NCBI RefSeq assembly: GCF_001421715.1
Contig: NZ_LMKP01000014.1
Coordinates: 866 to 58,117, forward strand
Direction: 5' to 3'
Source of the DNA: Sphingomonas sp. Leaf22
Lineage (GTDB): Bacteria; Pseudomonadota; Alphaproteobacteria; Sphingomonadales; Sphingomonadaceae
DNA: 57,252 bases
Shown: positions 8,406-21,200 of the stretch, piece by piece
How the letters are laid out: every line of letters begins with the position of its first letter
How positions within the stretch are numbered: position 1 is the stretch's first letter
Translations under genes and position numbers: made by a program
The notes under the pieces: model-generated
Seen by the model: only the letters and a program-made list of their open reading frames with translations
Databases searched by the model: none
What the model was told of the DNA's origin: nothing

Positions 8406-8597
8406 CCCCTTTCCTACACGCCCTGTGCCCGTCATGCTCGGCCGGTCCGGCCGGCCGCGCACCGGCCACCCGCAAACCATGCGGTACGTGGCACCTTCGT
8501 CACCTTTGCCCGCCCAACCGCTTGCTGGACGGTCCGTGGCGTACCCGGTATCGAGTAGGGATATGCCGGCGGACGGACAAAACCGGGGGGTGGCAAG

Positions 8598-9995
8598 ATG
8601 ATGGGGCAGGTCGGGGAACCGGCGCGACGGATCGAGGGGTGGAAGTCGATCGCCGCCTATCTCGGTCGCGACCGCTCGACCGCGATCCGCTGGTCGCGCG
8701 AGCGCGGCCTGCCGGTCCATGCCCTGCCCGGCGGCCGCGCCCGCAGCGTCTATGCGCTGGCCCATGAACTCGACGCGTGGATTTCGGGGCAGGAGGCACT
8801 GCCGCCTGACCCGACGCCCGGTGCCGTCGCCGACCCTCCCTCCGAACCGCCCCGTACCCCGCCACCGATCCCCGCCATCGACCCGCTGGCGCTACCCCGC
8901 CCGGCCCCGCCGCGCCGCTGGCCGATCGTGCTGGGCGCGCTGGCGCTGCTGGGGGTGAGCGTCGCCGGGATCGAATGGATCGGCCCCTCGCCCGACCGGC
9001 TCGACGCGCCGACCCATGCGCGCTTCGTCGCCGCCCGCGACGACGCGGCGATGCGCAGCGCCGCGCGACTGCACGCCGCCACCGCCACGCTGACCCGCCT
9101 CGCCCACGACCATCCCGGCAATGTCGAGGTGCAGGAGGCGCTGGCCGAGGCATGGGTGCTGACCCGCGAGTTCGGATCGGCCTCCGACACGCTCTGTATC
9201 AGCCGGGCCCGCGCCGCGGCGGCGGCGGCCCGCGCGATCGATCCGCACTCGGCGGTCGCCGACCGGGTCGACGGGGTCATCGCCTATTGGTGGGACGGCA
9301 AGCCGCAACGGGCCGGCGAACTGTTCCGCCGCGCGATCGCCCATGCCCCGGGCGACCCGCTGGCGCATCTATGGTACGCCAATATCCTTGCCGACAATGG
9401 CGAGGACGCCGCCGCGCAGCGCGAATTCGACGCCGCGCGGACGCTGGCGCCCGGCGCGCCATGGCTGCTTGCCGATTATGGCTGGGGCCTGTGGTCGGCA
9501 GGGCGGACGCAGCAGGCGCAGGCGCTGCTCACCACCGTCGCCACCCAATATCCGACGCTGGCCAGCGTCCACGACGCGCTGAGCGTCACCGCGCTGGCCG
9601 AGGGTGATCTCGCCGGCTACGCCCACCACCTCGCCATCCGTGCCCAGGTGCGCGGCGAACCCGAACTCATCGCCTATAGCGCCGCGCTCCGGCGCACGAT
9701 CGACAGCGACCGGCGCGCGGGCATCGGACGGGCCACGACCTATGCGGTGATCCTCAGCCGTGCGGTGTCGATCACCCAGAATGACGACCTGCCGGACCAT
9801 AGCTGGCCGGCGTTCGTCGCCGCGGTCGCGGGCGACCGGGCGGCGCTGCTCGCGATCCTCGACGATGCGCGGGCGCGGGGCGAACGATGGGGATCGGCCG
9901 GATTCGTCCGCCGCATCCGGGCGCATTTTGCCGGCGACGCGCGGATCGATGCCGCGCTGCGGGCGCTGGCACAGCCACGGATCGACACCGCCTGA
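8598..9995 (+). CDS. Excisionase-like HTH, transmembrane and TPR protein
   Basis: A 465-residue protein with three parts. Residues about 12-65 (GWKSIAAYLGRDRSTAIRWS, then GLPVHALPGG and ELDAWI) look like a MerR/excisionase-type winged HTH. After a Pro-rich linker, residues about 108-126 form one transmembrane helix (IVLGALALLGVSVAGI). The remaining periplasmic part is alpha-helical with TPR-like motifs (ALAEAWVLTREFG, DPLAHLWYANILADNGEDAA, APWLLADYGWGLWSAGRTQQ). The layout suggests a membrane-bound transcription factor with an external sensor, in the manner of ToxR/CadC; that role is inference. The ligand is unknown. Confidence 0.75.
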   Translation: MMGQVGEPARRIEGWKSIAAYLGRDRSTAIRWSRERGLPVHALPGGRARSVYALAHELDAWISGQEALPPDPTPGAVADPPSEPPRTPPPIPAIDPLALPRPAPPRRWPIVLGALALLGVSVAGIEWIGPSPDRLDAPTHARFVAARDDAAMRSAARLHAATATLTRLAHDHPGNVEVQEALAEAWVLTREFGSASDTLCISRARAAAAAARAIDPHSAVADRVDGVIAYWWDGKPQRAGELFRRAIAHAPGDPLAHLWYANILADNGEDAAAQREFDAARTLAPGAPWLLADYGWGLWSAGRTQQAQALLTTVATQYPTLASVHDALSVTALAEGDLAGYAHHLAIRAQVRGEPELIAYSAALRRTIDSDRRAGIGRATTYAVILSRAVSITQNDDLPDHSWPAFVAAVAGDRAALLAILDDARARGERWGSAGFVRRIRAHFAGDARIDAALRALAQPRIDTA

Positions 9996-10136
9996 CCGGT
10001 CGATCCACCTGATTCCGCACCGATTTCGCGGTATCACCACCCGATGCGACGCTTTGCGACACCTTGCCACCGGACGATTCCGGTGCGGCGGGCCTAGCAT
10101 CGAACCGTTCGGTAACGACCGGTTCAGGGGAGCGAT

Positions 10137-10781
10137 ATGGCGGGGGTACGCACGGTCGTTTCGACCGAATGGGGGAAGGTCGCGGACCATGGATCGGGGG
10201 ATCGTGGCCGCGACCTGTATTGGCAGGGCCGCGTCGATCAGGCGGACGAGGCCGGCGCACTGATCGACGCCAGCGGTCGCATCCTGCGCACGACGCCGGC
10301 TTGCGACGCGCTGCTGGTCAGCGGTGGCGACGGCGTGGCGCGCTGGACGCTGCTGCCCTGCGAACAGGCGCGGGTCGACACCGTGCTCGCGCGTGCCACC
10401 GCGCGGATCGCGCCGGAGGCGGCGGCATTACGCTATCACGCCGCCCCCGATCGCGCGCCACTGATCCTGATCGCGCGGCCGGTGCCTTGGGCGATGCGGC
10501 TGCAGCACGCCACGCCCGGCGCGGCGGTGGTGACGCTGATCGACCCGGCCGAGCGTCCTGCGCCGGCATCACAGCTGTGGCGCGAGGCGTTCGACCTGAC
10601 CCCCAGCGAGGTCGCGCTCGCCGCGCTGCTGATGGCGGGCCATTCGCTGGAATCGGCGGCGGCGGCGCGCGACTGTCGCCAGACGACGCTGCGCGTCCAT
10701 CTGCGCCACATCTTCGCCAAGACCGGCGTGTCGCGGCAGGCCGATCTGATCAGCCTGCTGGCGCGGATCGGACGGGGATAA
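10137..10781 (+). CDS. LuxR-type helix-turn-helix transcriptional regulator
   Basis: A 214-residue regulator. The C-terminal ~60 residues form a LuxR/GerE DNA-binding domain (FDLTPSEVALAALLMAGHSL, then TTLRVHLRHIFAKTGVSRQA). The N-terminal ~145 residues begin with a short PAS-like strand pattern (GALIDASGRILRTTPACDAL, then a second half ending in GAAVVTLIDP) but show no clear ligand site and no phosphoacceptor receiver domain. The ATG at 10137 follows AGGGGAG with good spacing. It faces ugd across a bidirectional terminator. Its targets cannot be read from the sequence. Confidence 0.83.
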   Translation: MAGVRTVVSTEWGKVADHGSGDRGRDLYWQGRVDQADEAGALIDASGRILRTTPACDALLVSGGDGVARWTLLPCEQARVDTVLARATARIAPEAAALRYHAAPDRAPLILIARPVPWAMRLQHATPGAAVVTLIDPAERPAPASQLWREAFDLTPSEVALAALLMAGHSLESAAAARDCRQTTLRVHLRHIFAKTGVSRQADLISLLARIGRG

Positions 10782-10794
10782 CCCCAAAAGGCTT

Positions 10795-10827
10795 CTGCCG
10801 CCGCGTGAACCCCTTACGCGGCGGCAG
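10795..10827. terminator. Bidirectional hairpin between the LuxR-type gene and ugd
   Basis: A perfect 12-bp stem (CTGCCGCCGCGT / ACGCGGCGGCAG) with a 9-nt loop lies between two convergent stop codons at 10781 and 10836. An AAAAGG run precedes it on the plus strand, giving a short U-tract for ugd transcripts. Confidence 0.75.
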
Positions 10828-10835
10828 GGGACCGG

Positions 10836-12002
10836 TCAGTCCGAACCGAAGATGTCGCGCGTGAACAGCTTGGTCCCGATATCGGCAAGTTCGGGCGCGG
10901 CGCGGTTGGCGATCACTACGTCGCACTCGGCCTTGAACGCGTCGATATCCTTCACGACCTTCGATCCGAAGAAATTGTCCTCGTCGAGGCTCGGTTCGTA
11001 CACGACGACCTCGATCCCCTTCGCCTTCACCCGCTTCATGATCCCCTGGATCGACGACTGGCGGAAATTGTCCGATCCGGCCTTCATCGTCAGGCGGTAC
11101 ACGCCGACCTTCTTCGGGCGGCGCGCGATGATCTGGTCCGCCAGGAAATCCTTGCGGGTGCGGTTCGCATCGACGATCGCGCGGATCAGGTTCTGCGGCA
11201 CTTCCGAATAGTTGGCGAGCAGCTGCTTGGTATCCTTGGGCAGGCAATAGCCGCCATAGCCGAAGCTCGGATTGTTGTAGTGCATGCCGACCCGCGGATC
11301 GAGACCGACGCCCTCGATGATCTGCTTGGTGTCCATGCCGCCGGCGATCGCATAGCTGTCGAGTTCGTTGAAGAAGGCGACGCGCATCGCGAGATAGGTG
11401 TTGGCGAACAGCTTGATCGCCTCCGCCTCGCGGCTGTCGGTGAACAGCACGGCCACATCCTTCTTCTCCGCACCCTGCAGCAGCAGGTCGGCGAAGATCT
11501 TCGCGCGTTCCGAGCGTTCGCCGACGATGATCCGCGACGGGTGGAGATTGTCGTACAGCGCGCGGCCTTCGCGCAGGAATTCGGGGCTGAACACCACGTT
11601 CGGCGCGTTCAGCCGCTGGCGGACCTCATCGACGAAGCCGACCGGGATAGTCGACTTGACGATGATCGTCGCCTGCGGCGCGGCGGCCGCCGCCTTGCTG
11701 ATGACCGCCTCGACCGAGCTGGTGTTGAACTTGTCGGTTTCGACGTCGTAATTGGTCGGGGTGGCGACGATGACATAGTCGGCACCGTCCAGCGCCTGCG
11801 CGGCATCGGTGGTCGCGGTCAGGTCAAGCGTGCGTTCGGCAAGAAAGCGTTCCAGCTCGGCATCACCGATCGGCGACTTGCGGTCGTTGACCAGCGCGAC
11901 GCGGTCGTCCGAAATGTCGACGGCGACGACATTGTTGTGCTGCGCCAGCAACACTGCGTTCGACATGCCGACATAGCCAAGTCCGAAAACCGCGATCTTC
12001 AT
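10836..12002 (-). CDS. ugd: UDP-glucose 6-dehydrogenase
   Basis: A 388-residue NAD-dependent dehydrogenase that oxidises UDP-glucose to UDP-glucuronate for polysaccharide or lipid glycans. The N-terminal Rossmann motif is [20 protein letters not shown]. The family signatures [25 protein letters not shown] and the catalytic-cysteine motif [14 protein letters not shown] are all intact. The length equals that of the enterobacterial Ugd. The ATG at 12002 is the canonical start; 23 extra upstream codons are not conserved in style. It is the only capsule or EPS enzyme here apart from the GT4 glycosyltransferase beyond the giant RTX gene. UDP-glucose is the most likely substrate, but a related nucleotide sugar is possible. 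Confidence 0.93.
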   Translation of the reverse strand: MKIAVFGLGYVGMSNAVLLAQHNNVVAVDISDDRVALVNDRKSPIGDAELERFLAERTLDLTATTDAAQALDGADYVIVATPTNYDVETDKFNTSSVEAVISKAAAAAPQATIIVKSTIPVGFVDEVRQRLNAPNVVFSPEFLREGRALYDNLHPSRIIVGERSERAKIFADLLLQGAEKKDVAVLFTDSREAEAIKLFANTYLAMRVAFFNELDSYAIAGGMDTKQIIEGVGLDPRVGMHYNNPSFGYGGYCLPKDTKQLLANYSEVPQNLIRAIVDANRTRKDFLADQIIARRPKKVGVYRLTMKAGSDNFRQSSIQGIMKRVKAKGIEVVVYEPSLDEDNFFGSKVVKDIDAFKAECDVVIANRAAPELADIGTKLFTRDIFGSD

Positions 12003-12162
12003 GTTCGTAGCACCCCTTGCCCGCCCGGCGCATCGCCGCATGATGAAACCGCCTAGCCCCGGAACGGGCACGCAACAACCCCCCTGAACATGGCGTCACG
12101 GACGGCGAAGCGCTTCGATCCGGGGCAGATTCCGGTTTTCCGGACCGAAAATGCTGCATTGC

Positions 12163-12214
12163 AAAAAAGCGATGGCGGCCCGGGCGGCCGGTGCCGTGAC
12201 AGGCACCGACCGCC
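12163..12214 (-). terminator. Hairpin downstream of the giant RTX gene
   Basis: On the transcribed strand, GGCGGTCGGTGCC and GGCACCGGCCGCC form a 13-bp stem with one G-T wobble and a 6-nt loop (12183-12214). A run of six T follows about 14 nt later (12163-12168). The distance to the T-run is longer than ideal. Confidence 0.5.
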
Positions 12215-12223
12215 AGCAAGCCG

Positions 12224-15200
12224 CTACAGCACGAAATCGCCCGCGCCGAGCGACGTCGCATACACCAGGAACGCGAAGTCGGCGACGCCGTCCCGGTTGC
12301 TGTCACCCTGCACCAGTAGATAGCCGTCCGCCGCCGTCTGATAGCGTAGCTCGAACGTCGTGTGGGTCGTCGTCGTGAACGCGGCGGTGCCGATGAAGGT
12401 GAACGCCTGGTTCCCGCTGGCGCTCGACGGGTCGATCGTCGCGAGGTCGATGCGATCGCCGTCCGCCGCGACGAAGTCGGTGATCCGGTCGAGCAGATCG
12501 GCCGTTCCGAAATCGCTCACCCTGGTGAAGACGAAGCGATCCGCCCCCGTACCGCCGGTCATCACGTCGCCGCCGGTGCTGCCGGTCAGCACGTCGCTGC
12601 CCGTACCGCCCTCCAGCGTATCGTTGCCGCTGCCCGACGACAGCGTGTCGTTGCCGTCGAGACCGCGCAGCACATCGGCACCACTGCCGGACGTGATCGT
12701 GTTGCCGAGGGTGTTGCCGGTGCCGGAAAACGCCTTGCTGCTCGAATAAACGAGCTTCTCGACATTCGCGCCCAGCGTGTAGCTGACCAGCGAGGTGGTG
12801 ACCGTGTCGGTCCCCTCGCCGACCGCCTCGACGATCACGTCGCCGATATTGTCGACCACGTACCCGTCGTCGCCGGTGCCGCCGGTCAGCGTGTCGGCCC
12901 CGGCCCCGCCACTGAGCGTATCGTTGCCGGCACCGCCGGTCAGCGAGTCCGCATATTTCCCGCCGGTCAGGGCATTGGCGACGTCGTTGCCGATGCCGGT
13001 GAAGCCGGTGGTGCCGTTGTAGCTCAGGCTTTCGAGATCGGCGGCGAGCGTGAAGCTGGCGAGCGAGGTGACGATCGTGTCGGTGCCGCCGCCGGCCGCC
13101 TCGACGATCACATCGGCGATGTTGTCGACATAATAGGTGTCGTTGCCGCTGCCGCCGTCCATCGTGTCCGCCCCGGCCCCGCCGGTCAGCGTGTCGTTGC
13201 CGACCAGGCCATAGAGCAGGTCGTTGCCGCTGCCGCCGGTCAGGGCATTGGCCAGTTCGTTGCCGGTGCCGGTGAACGCCCCGGTGCCGGTGAACACGAC
13301 ACTCTCGAAATTGGCGGCCAGCGTGTAGGCGTTGCGAGCGGTACGCACCGTATCGCGGCCGCCATTCGCCGCCTCGACGATCAGGTCGTTGCCGTCGAGC
13401 ACATAGACGTCGTTGCCCGACCCGCCGTCGAGCGTATCGTCACCCGCACCACCGTCGAGCGTATCGTCGTCGCCCTCCCCTACCAGCGAGTCATTGCCCG
13501 CACCGCCGACGAGATTGTCGTCGCCGGCACCGCCGCGCAACGTATCGTTGCCGCTGCCGGCGGTCAGGGTGTTGGCCGAGGCGTTGCCGGTGCCGGTGAA
13601 CGCCGCGGTACCGGTATAGGTGACCGCTTCGAAATACAGCGCCAGCGTCCAGCTCGACAGGCCGGTGACGATGGTATCGGTGCCGCCGCCCGACAGTTCG
13701 ACCAGCGTGTCGGTGGTGGTGTCGACGAGATAGGTGTCGTTGCCCGATCCCCCCTCCAGACGGTCGACGCCCGCACCGCCGTCGAGCGTGTCGTTGCCCG
13801 ACCCGCCCGAGAGCGTGTCGTTGCCCGCCCCCCCGGTCATGCGGTTGCTGGATGCGTTGCCGGTGCCGACGAAGCCGGCGGTACCGGTATAGACGAGGTT
13901 CTCGACGTTCGCGAACGAGGCGATGGTCAGGCTGCCGAGCGCGGTGCGGACCGTATCGTTACCCCCGCCCGACGATTCGACGACGATATCGGTCGATAGA
14001 TCGACCAGATAGGTGTCGTCGCCGGTGCCGCCGATCATCGAATCCGCACCCGTGCCGCCGATCAGCGTGTCGTTGCCCGCGCCGCCGCTCAGGGTGTCGG
14101 CCAGCGCGCCGCCGGTGATGACGTTGGCCAGCGCATTGCCGGTGCCGACGAAGCGCAGGCCGCCGGTATAGGTCAGGTTTTCGACATTGGTCAGCGACGC
14201 GATCGAATAGGTGCTGATCGTCGCCACCGATCCGCCGGGCAGATCGGCCTCGACCGTGTCGATGCCGCCGCTCGCCGCCTCGACGATCATATCGGCGGTA
14301 TCCTCGACCCGGTACAGGTCGTTGCCGGTGCCGCCGGTCATCGTGTCGATGCCGTCGCCGCCGTCGAGGATGTCGTTGCCGGTGCCGCCGATCAGGATGT
14401 CGTTGCCATTGCCGCCGTCGAGGCTGTCATTGCCCGCCGGCCCGCCGTCCAGCGTGTCGTTGCCGCCGAAGCCGCGCAACGTATCGTCGCCCTCGCCACC
14501 CGTACGATTGTCGGGGGCGTCGTTGCCGTCATAGACGATGCCGGTATTGCCGTCGCTGGGCACCAAATCCTGATCGGTGAAGCGCAGCAGTTCGACGCCG
14601 GTGATCGTGTCGTCGCCATCGGGACCAAGCCCGCCGCGATTGTCGACGACGCGGAACACGCCCGGCGATTCCTGAGTGATCGTATAGTCGGCGCGGACCG
14701 AGGAATAGATGGCGATATCATTGCCATTGCCGCCGTCGATCCGGTCGTTGCCGCCGCCGCCGACCAACCGGTCGTCGCCGGCACCGCCCAGCAACACGTC
14801 GTTGCCGGCCCCGGCGTCCAGCGTATCGGCACCGCTGTCGTCGCCGCCGGTCAGCGTGTCCGCCCCCGACGATCCGGTGATGCGGTCGTTGCCGTCGCCG
14901 CCATAGAGGTTCGCGCCGCTGCCGCCGATCGTGTCGTCGCCGGCCCCGCCGTCGAGCCACGCATCGGCGGTTCCGCCCAGCTGATCGTTGCCGAGACCGC
15001 CGAGCAGCGTGCCCGACCCGGACAGCGTGTCGTTGCCGGCACCGCCGTCCATCCGGTTGGCGCCGTCGCCATCGTTCAGCACGTCGTTGTCGGCCCCGCC
15101 GTCGAGCGTGTCGTCGCCCGATCCGCCGGTCAGCGTATCGCTGCCCGCGCCGCCCAACAGGCTGTCGTGGTTGGCATCGCCGGCCAGCACGTCGTTGCCG

Positions 15201-18200
15201 GTGCCGCCGTCGATGGTGTCGTTGCCGAAGCCGCCGGTGACGGTATCGTTGCCGGTCCCGCCCAACAGGCTGTCGGCCCCGTCGAAGCCGTCGATCAGGT
15301 CGTCATTGTCGCCGCCGTCGACCGTATCGTTGCCGGCCCCGGCGAACAGCGCGTCGTTGCCGCTGCCGCCCGCGATCGAGTCATCGTCGTTATAGCCGAA
15401 GATGCGGTCGTTGCCGGCCGCGCCGATCAGCGTGTCGTTGCCCGATTCCCCGAGCAGATAGTCGTCGAGCGCGGTGCCGGTCAGCGCATTGGCACCGTCG
15501 TCACCGTGCAGCACGCTGCCGCCGACCGCGCCTTGCGTCACATCGGCGAACTGGATCGTTTCCATGCCGGTCAGGAAATCGGTGCCGCCGCCGCCGCGAT
15601 TGTCGATGACGTACACGCCGCCATCGCCCGCCGCGACGGTGAAGTTGGCACGCTGGCCGCCGATGATCGCCCGGTCGGTACCCGCCCCGCCGATCAGCGT
15701 GTCGCTGCCCTCGCCGGCGGTCAGCGTATCGTCGCCGTCGCCACCGTCGAGCAGGTCGTCGCCGCTGCCTGCGGTCAGGATATCGGCCCCCTCGCCGCCC
15801 GACAGCGTGCCGCCGCCGGTCAGCGTATCGTTGCCGGCATCGCCCGACAGCATGCCGAAGCCGGTCAGCGCGTCGTTGCCCGCACCGCCCGACAGCGTAT
15901 CGACGCCCGAACCGCCGGTCAGGATGTCGTTGCCGTCCTCACCATACAGCGCGTCGTCGCCGGTGCCGCCGTCAATCGTGTCGGCATCCATGCCGCCATA
16001 GATCAGGTCGTTGCCGGCATCGCCGGACAGGCTGTCGAGGCCCGATCCGCCATAGATGCTGTCGTCGTCGTCCCCGCCGCGCAGCGTGTCGTTGCCGCCG
16101 CCGATCGTCTCGACGCCCAGCACCGGCCCCCCTACGGCCAAACCGGTCACCGGATCGACCGGTTGGGTGATGGTCAGGTCGCCGCCGGCCAGAATATCCT
16201 CGCCCGTGCCGCCGACGATCGAGTCATTGCCGGTGCCGCCGACGATCAGATCGTCGTCGTCGCCGCCGTCGAGCAGGTCGTCGCCCGCCTCGCCATAGAT
16301 GCGGTCGGCTTCGGTCCCGCCATCGACGCTATCGTTGCCCGCACCGGCGAGGATGCTGTCCTCGCCCGCCAGACCGCGGATCGAGTCATTGCCGCCTTGG
16401 CCCTCGAGCGTGTCGTCGCCCGATCCGGCGAAGCGCGGCCCCGACGGATTGGTGACGTTGACCACGCCCGACGACGAACCGGTGGTGATGTCGCCGATCG
16501 TGTCGTTGCCCGATCCGCCGCGCAGATAGACGCCGGGATTGGCCTTTGCGATGTAGTCGGCATCGTCGAAGCGCAGCACGCGGACATTGGTCAGCGTGTC
16601 GGTGCCCTCGGGCGATCCGGGGCGGTTGTCGGTCACGGTGACGACGCCACCCGTCTCGGTCACGGTGAAGTCGTTGCGATTGCCGTAATAGCGGACGATG
16701 TCGGGGGTCAGCGCGCCCGACCCGCCGCCATCGATCGTGTCGTTGCCGCCATTGCCGGCGAGGAAATCGCCGCCGCTGCCGCCGTCGATAACGTCATTGC
16801 CGGCACCGCCCGAGATCCAGTCGGCACCGCCGCCGCCGAGCAGCGAATCCTCACCATAATTGCCGGAAATGACGTCGTCGCCCTCGCCACCGTCGAGCGT
16901 CTGCGCGCCGTCATACCCGCTGAGTTCGGTGCCGTAGAGCGTGTCGTTGCCAGCGTCGCCAAAGCCGATCGCGCCGGTCCGGACGCCAAGCGCGTCATTG
17001 CCCGCCTCGCCCCGCAAAATGCCGTAGCCGTAGATGGCATCGTTACCGTCACCGCCCAGCGCGTTGCCCGATCCGATGGTGATCGTGTCGTTGCCGGCCT
17101 CGCCCAGCAACTGGCCGCTGCCCGACAGGACGTCGTCGCCTTCGCCGCCGCTCAAGGTGCCGTCGCCATAGAGCGCGTCGCGACCGGCACCGCCGACCAG
17201 TTCGTCGGTACCGCCGCCGCCGGTGAGGACGTCGTCGCCATCGCCGCCGAGCGCCCGGTCGTTGCCGGTGCCGCCATCGATGGTGTCGTTGCCGATGCCG
17301 CCGTCGAGGCTGTCATTGCCCGCGCCGCCGAACAGCTGGTCGTCGTCGCTGCCGCCCAGCAGCGTGTCGTTGTCCGCCCCGCCGTCGAGCACGTCATAGC
17401 CGACGCCGCCGTCGAGCAGGTCGGCTCCGCGCCCGCCGAAGATGCGGTCGTTGCCGCCCAGACCGAACAGGCGGTCGTCGCCCCGGTCCTGATCGGGATC
17501 GTCGATGCCGTTGGCCGGAGCGGTGACCCCGGCCGGCAGCCCCGCGCCGCTGATCGAATCGTCCAGTTCGGTGCCGGTCAGCGTGTCGTTGCCCGCCGTT
17601 CCGTTGAACACCATGCCCGCCGTCGCCGCCGACAGGGCGAAGGTGGCGTTGGTGAAGGTCGCCCGTTCGATGCCCGACAGGCGATCGGTGCCGAGGTCGT
17701 TGCCGTCGCGGCGATTGTCGACGACGAAATAGCCGCCATTGCCGTCGCGGATGACCGAGGCGCTCTCGCGCGCCATTTCGAACGAGGCGGTATCCTCGCC
17801 ATCGCCGCCGACCAGCGTGTCGCTGGCATCGCCGCCGGACAGCCAGTCGTTGCCGGTGCCGCCGATCAGGCTGTCGGCCCCCCAATTGCCATAGACGACG
17901 TCGTTGTCGGCCCCGCCGTCCAGCGTCTGCGCACCGTCATAGCCGGTGGGCGACCAGCCCGACAGCGTGTCGTTGCCCGCGCCGCCGGTGCCGGTACCGC
18001 CGGTCCCGACCTGCAACAGGTCCGCACCGATCCCGCCGTCAAGCGTGCCATAGCCGGTGAGGCTGTCGTTGCCGGCATCGCCCGACAGGAGCCCGGTCGC
18101 ATAGAGGTTGCCGGTGATCCGATCGTCGCCATCGCCGCCATAGAGCGATCCGTTGCCGTTCAGCGTGTCGTTGCCGGTGCCGCCGAGGATGCGGTTCAGC

Positions 18201-21200
18201 CCGCCCAGATCCTCGACATAATCGGCGTCCGCCCCGGCATCGATCGTGTCGTCGCCAAGGCCGCCATAGACGGTGTCGTTGCCGTCGCCCGCGCTGATGG
18301 AGTCCGTGCCGGTGCCGCCGTCGATATAGTCGTTGCCGGTCCCGCCGGTCAGCGTGTCCGACCCGGAATCGCCGGTCACCACGTCGTTGCCCGCCCCGGC
18401 ATCGATGATGTCGTTGCCGTCGTCGCCGCCCAGACGGTCGTTGCCGGCGAGGCCGGTGATGGTGTCGTTGCCGCTGTCGCCGATCAGGATGTCGTCGAAC
18501 GCGGTGCCGGTCAGCACCAGCCCGACATTGCTGCCCGGCAGCGTCTGTTCGTCACCGCTGTCGAACTGGAGCAGCTCGACGCCGTACACCCGGTCGGTGC
18601 CGTTGGGGCTGCCGCCGCGCAGGTCCTGCACGGTGATGCTGCCGTCGCTGTTGTTGACGATGCTGTAATCCGACCGGCGGCCGGTATAGACCAGCTTGTC
18701 GAAGCCCGACCCGCCATAGACGGTATCGGTCCCGCCGCCGCCCCACAGGGTGTCGTCGCCCGCACCGCCCAGCAGCGTGTCGCTGCCGCTGCCGCCCGAG
18801 ATCGAGTCCGCGCCCGATCCGCCATCGAGCAGCAGGTCGCTGGCATAATAGCCCGACAGCGTGTCGTTGCCGTCATTGCCCTGTCCACTGCCGCTCGACA
18901 CATAGACGACGTCGTTGCCGTCGCCGCCGCGCACCAGCCCCGATCCGCTCAGCGTGTCGTTGCCGGCCTCGCCATCGAGCAGCCCGCTGCCGCTGATGCT
19001 GTCGTTGCCGAGGCCGCCGGTCAGCGTGCCGTTGCCGCCGATCGTGTCGTTGCCGTCGCCGCCCGACAGGATGTTGCCGTTGTCGTCATAGTCGGTGATG
19101 CGATCGTCGCCCGCGCCGCCGTCGATCGTGTCGGCCCCCGCGCTCTGGACGATGGTGTCGTTGCCGTCGCCGCCGGCGATGCTGTCGCCATCGGCACCGC
19201 CATCAATCCAGTCAGCCCCGATGCCGCCGTCGATCGTGTCGACCCCGGCCTCGCCATAGAGCACGTCGTTGCCGGCGCTGCCCGCGACGCTGTCCGCGCC
19301 GGTGCCGGCGACGATCCGGTCGTTGCCGGCCAGGCCGTCGATCGTGTCGTTGCCGTCGCCGCCGGTGATGCTGTCGTCGAACGCGGTGCCGGTCAGGCGG
19401 TCGGCGGCGGTCGTGCCGGCGACGACGATGCCGGTGTTGGCGGCGGTCACGTCGAAATCGAGGTCGGTGAAGCGCAGCGTGGTGATGCCGCGCATTTGGT
19501 CGGTGCCGTCGACGCCGCGCCCGTCGCGGTTGTCGGCGACGATATAGCCGCCATTGCCGTCGCGGATCACCGATGCGAAGGCGCGCGTCCCGCTATACAG
19601 CGCCACGTCGTAATCGCCGCCACCGACGATCGTGTCGTCGCCATCGCCGCCGTCGAGCGTGTCGTTGCCCGCCCCGCCGTCGAGGCTGTCGTTATCGCCC
19701 GACACGCCCGGATAGCGCCCGCCCGACAGCGTGTCGGACCCATCGCCACCCAGCAGCGTCTCACGCGTGCCATAGAAGCCGATCAGGCGATCGTCGCCCG
19801 CACCGCCGTCCATGCTGACCGGGCCGGTCCACGGCCAAGCGGTGGCGATGGTGTCGTTGCCCGCCTCGCCATAGGCCGCGCCCGACACGATGTTGATCGC
19901 GTCGTTGCCGATCCCGCCGAGCAGCGTTCCCGACCCCGACAGCGTGTCGATGCCGTCGCCCCCGACCAGCGTGCCCTCACCCGACAGCGCATCGTTGCCG
20001 ACCCCGCCATCGAGCAGCCCGCTGCCCGAAAGCGCGTCGTTGCCGATGCCGCCTTCCAGCGTGCCCGTTCCGATCAGCGTGTCGTTGCCGGTATCCCCGT
20101 ACAGGCGGTTGCTGCCGAGGCTGTCCTCCAACCGGTCGTTGCCGGTGCTGCCGCGCAACGTGTCCGACCCGGCATCGCCATACAGCCAGTCGGCATCGTC
20201 GCCGCCGTCGAGCACGTCCTGACCCGTCCCGCCCCACAGCGTGTCGTCGCCCTCGCCACCCTCCAGCGTGTCGCGGCCCGACTGGCCGTACAGCACGTCG
20301 TTGCCGACGCCGCCACGCACCGAGTCATTGCCGAAGCCGGCATCGATGATGTCGAAGCCCGAATTGCCATAGAGCGTGTCGTCGCCGGCCAGCGTGGCCG
20401 AGGTCAGCGTCGCATTGGGAATGCGATCGTCGATGCCGGCGCTGTCCTGCCAGAAGATGCCGGGCGTGCTGACCAGCGCATATTCGTCGTCGTCGAACTG
20501 GAGCAGCTCGACCCCCGACAGCGTATCGGTGCCGAATGGGCTGCCGCTGCGCAGGTCGGTCAGGATCGTCGTGCCATTGGCCCCGGCGGTGATCGAGAAA
20601 TCGGCCATCCGCCCGGCCACGCGAACCACGTCCGATCCGCTGCCGCCGTCGACGCTGTCGGCACCGGCACCGGCGAACAGCAGGTCGTCGCCGGTACCGC
20701 CGAGCAGCGTATCGGCCCCCGCGCCGCCATCGATCGTGTCGGCGTCCGCGCCGCCGTCCAGTCGGTCGGCCGACGCCGATCCGCGCAGGCTGTCATTGCC
20801 GGCATCACCGGTCATCTGCACGCCCGCACCCGCCGACGACGCGTCGAGCGTGTCGTTGCCGGCACCGCCCGTCGCGGTGCCGCTGTACAGCGACATCGCG
20901 TCGTCGCCGTCGCCGCCGTCGAGCGATCCCGACCCGAAGAGCTGGTCGTTGTCCGCCCCGCCCAGCAGGGTGCCGGTGCCGCTCAGATAGTCATTGCCCG
21001 CGCCACCCTCGATCCGGTTGGTGCCGGTCAGGTCGGTGATGGTGTCGTTGCCGGCATCGCCCAGCAGCGTGTCGTTGCCGGTATCGCCCTCGATCCGGTC
21101 GTCGCCGGCCCCGCCCGAGATCGAATCGTCGCCGCCATTGCCGTCGATGGTGTCGTTGCCCCCCAGCCCCTCGATCGTGTCGTTCGAGTTCGATCCCGGC

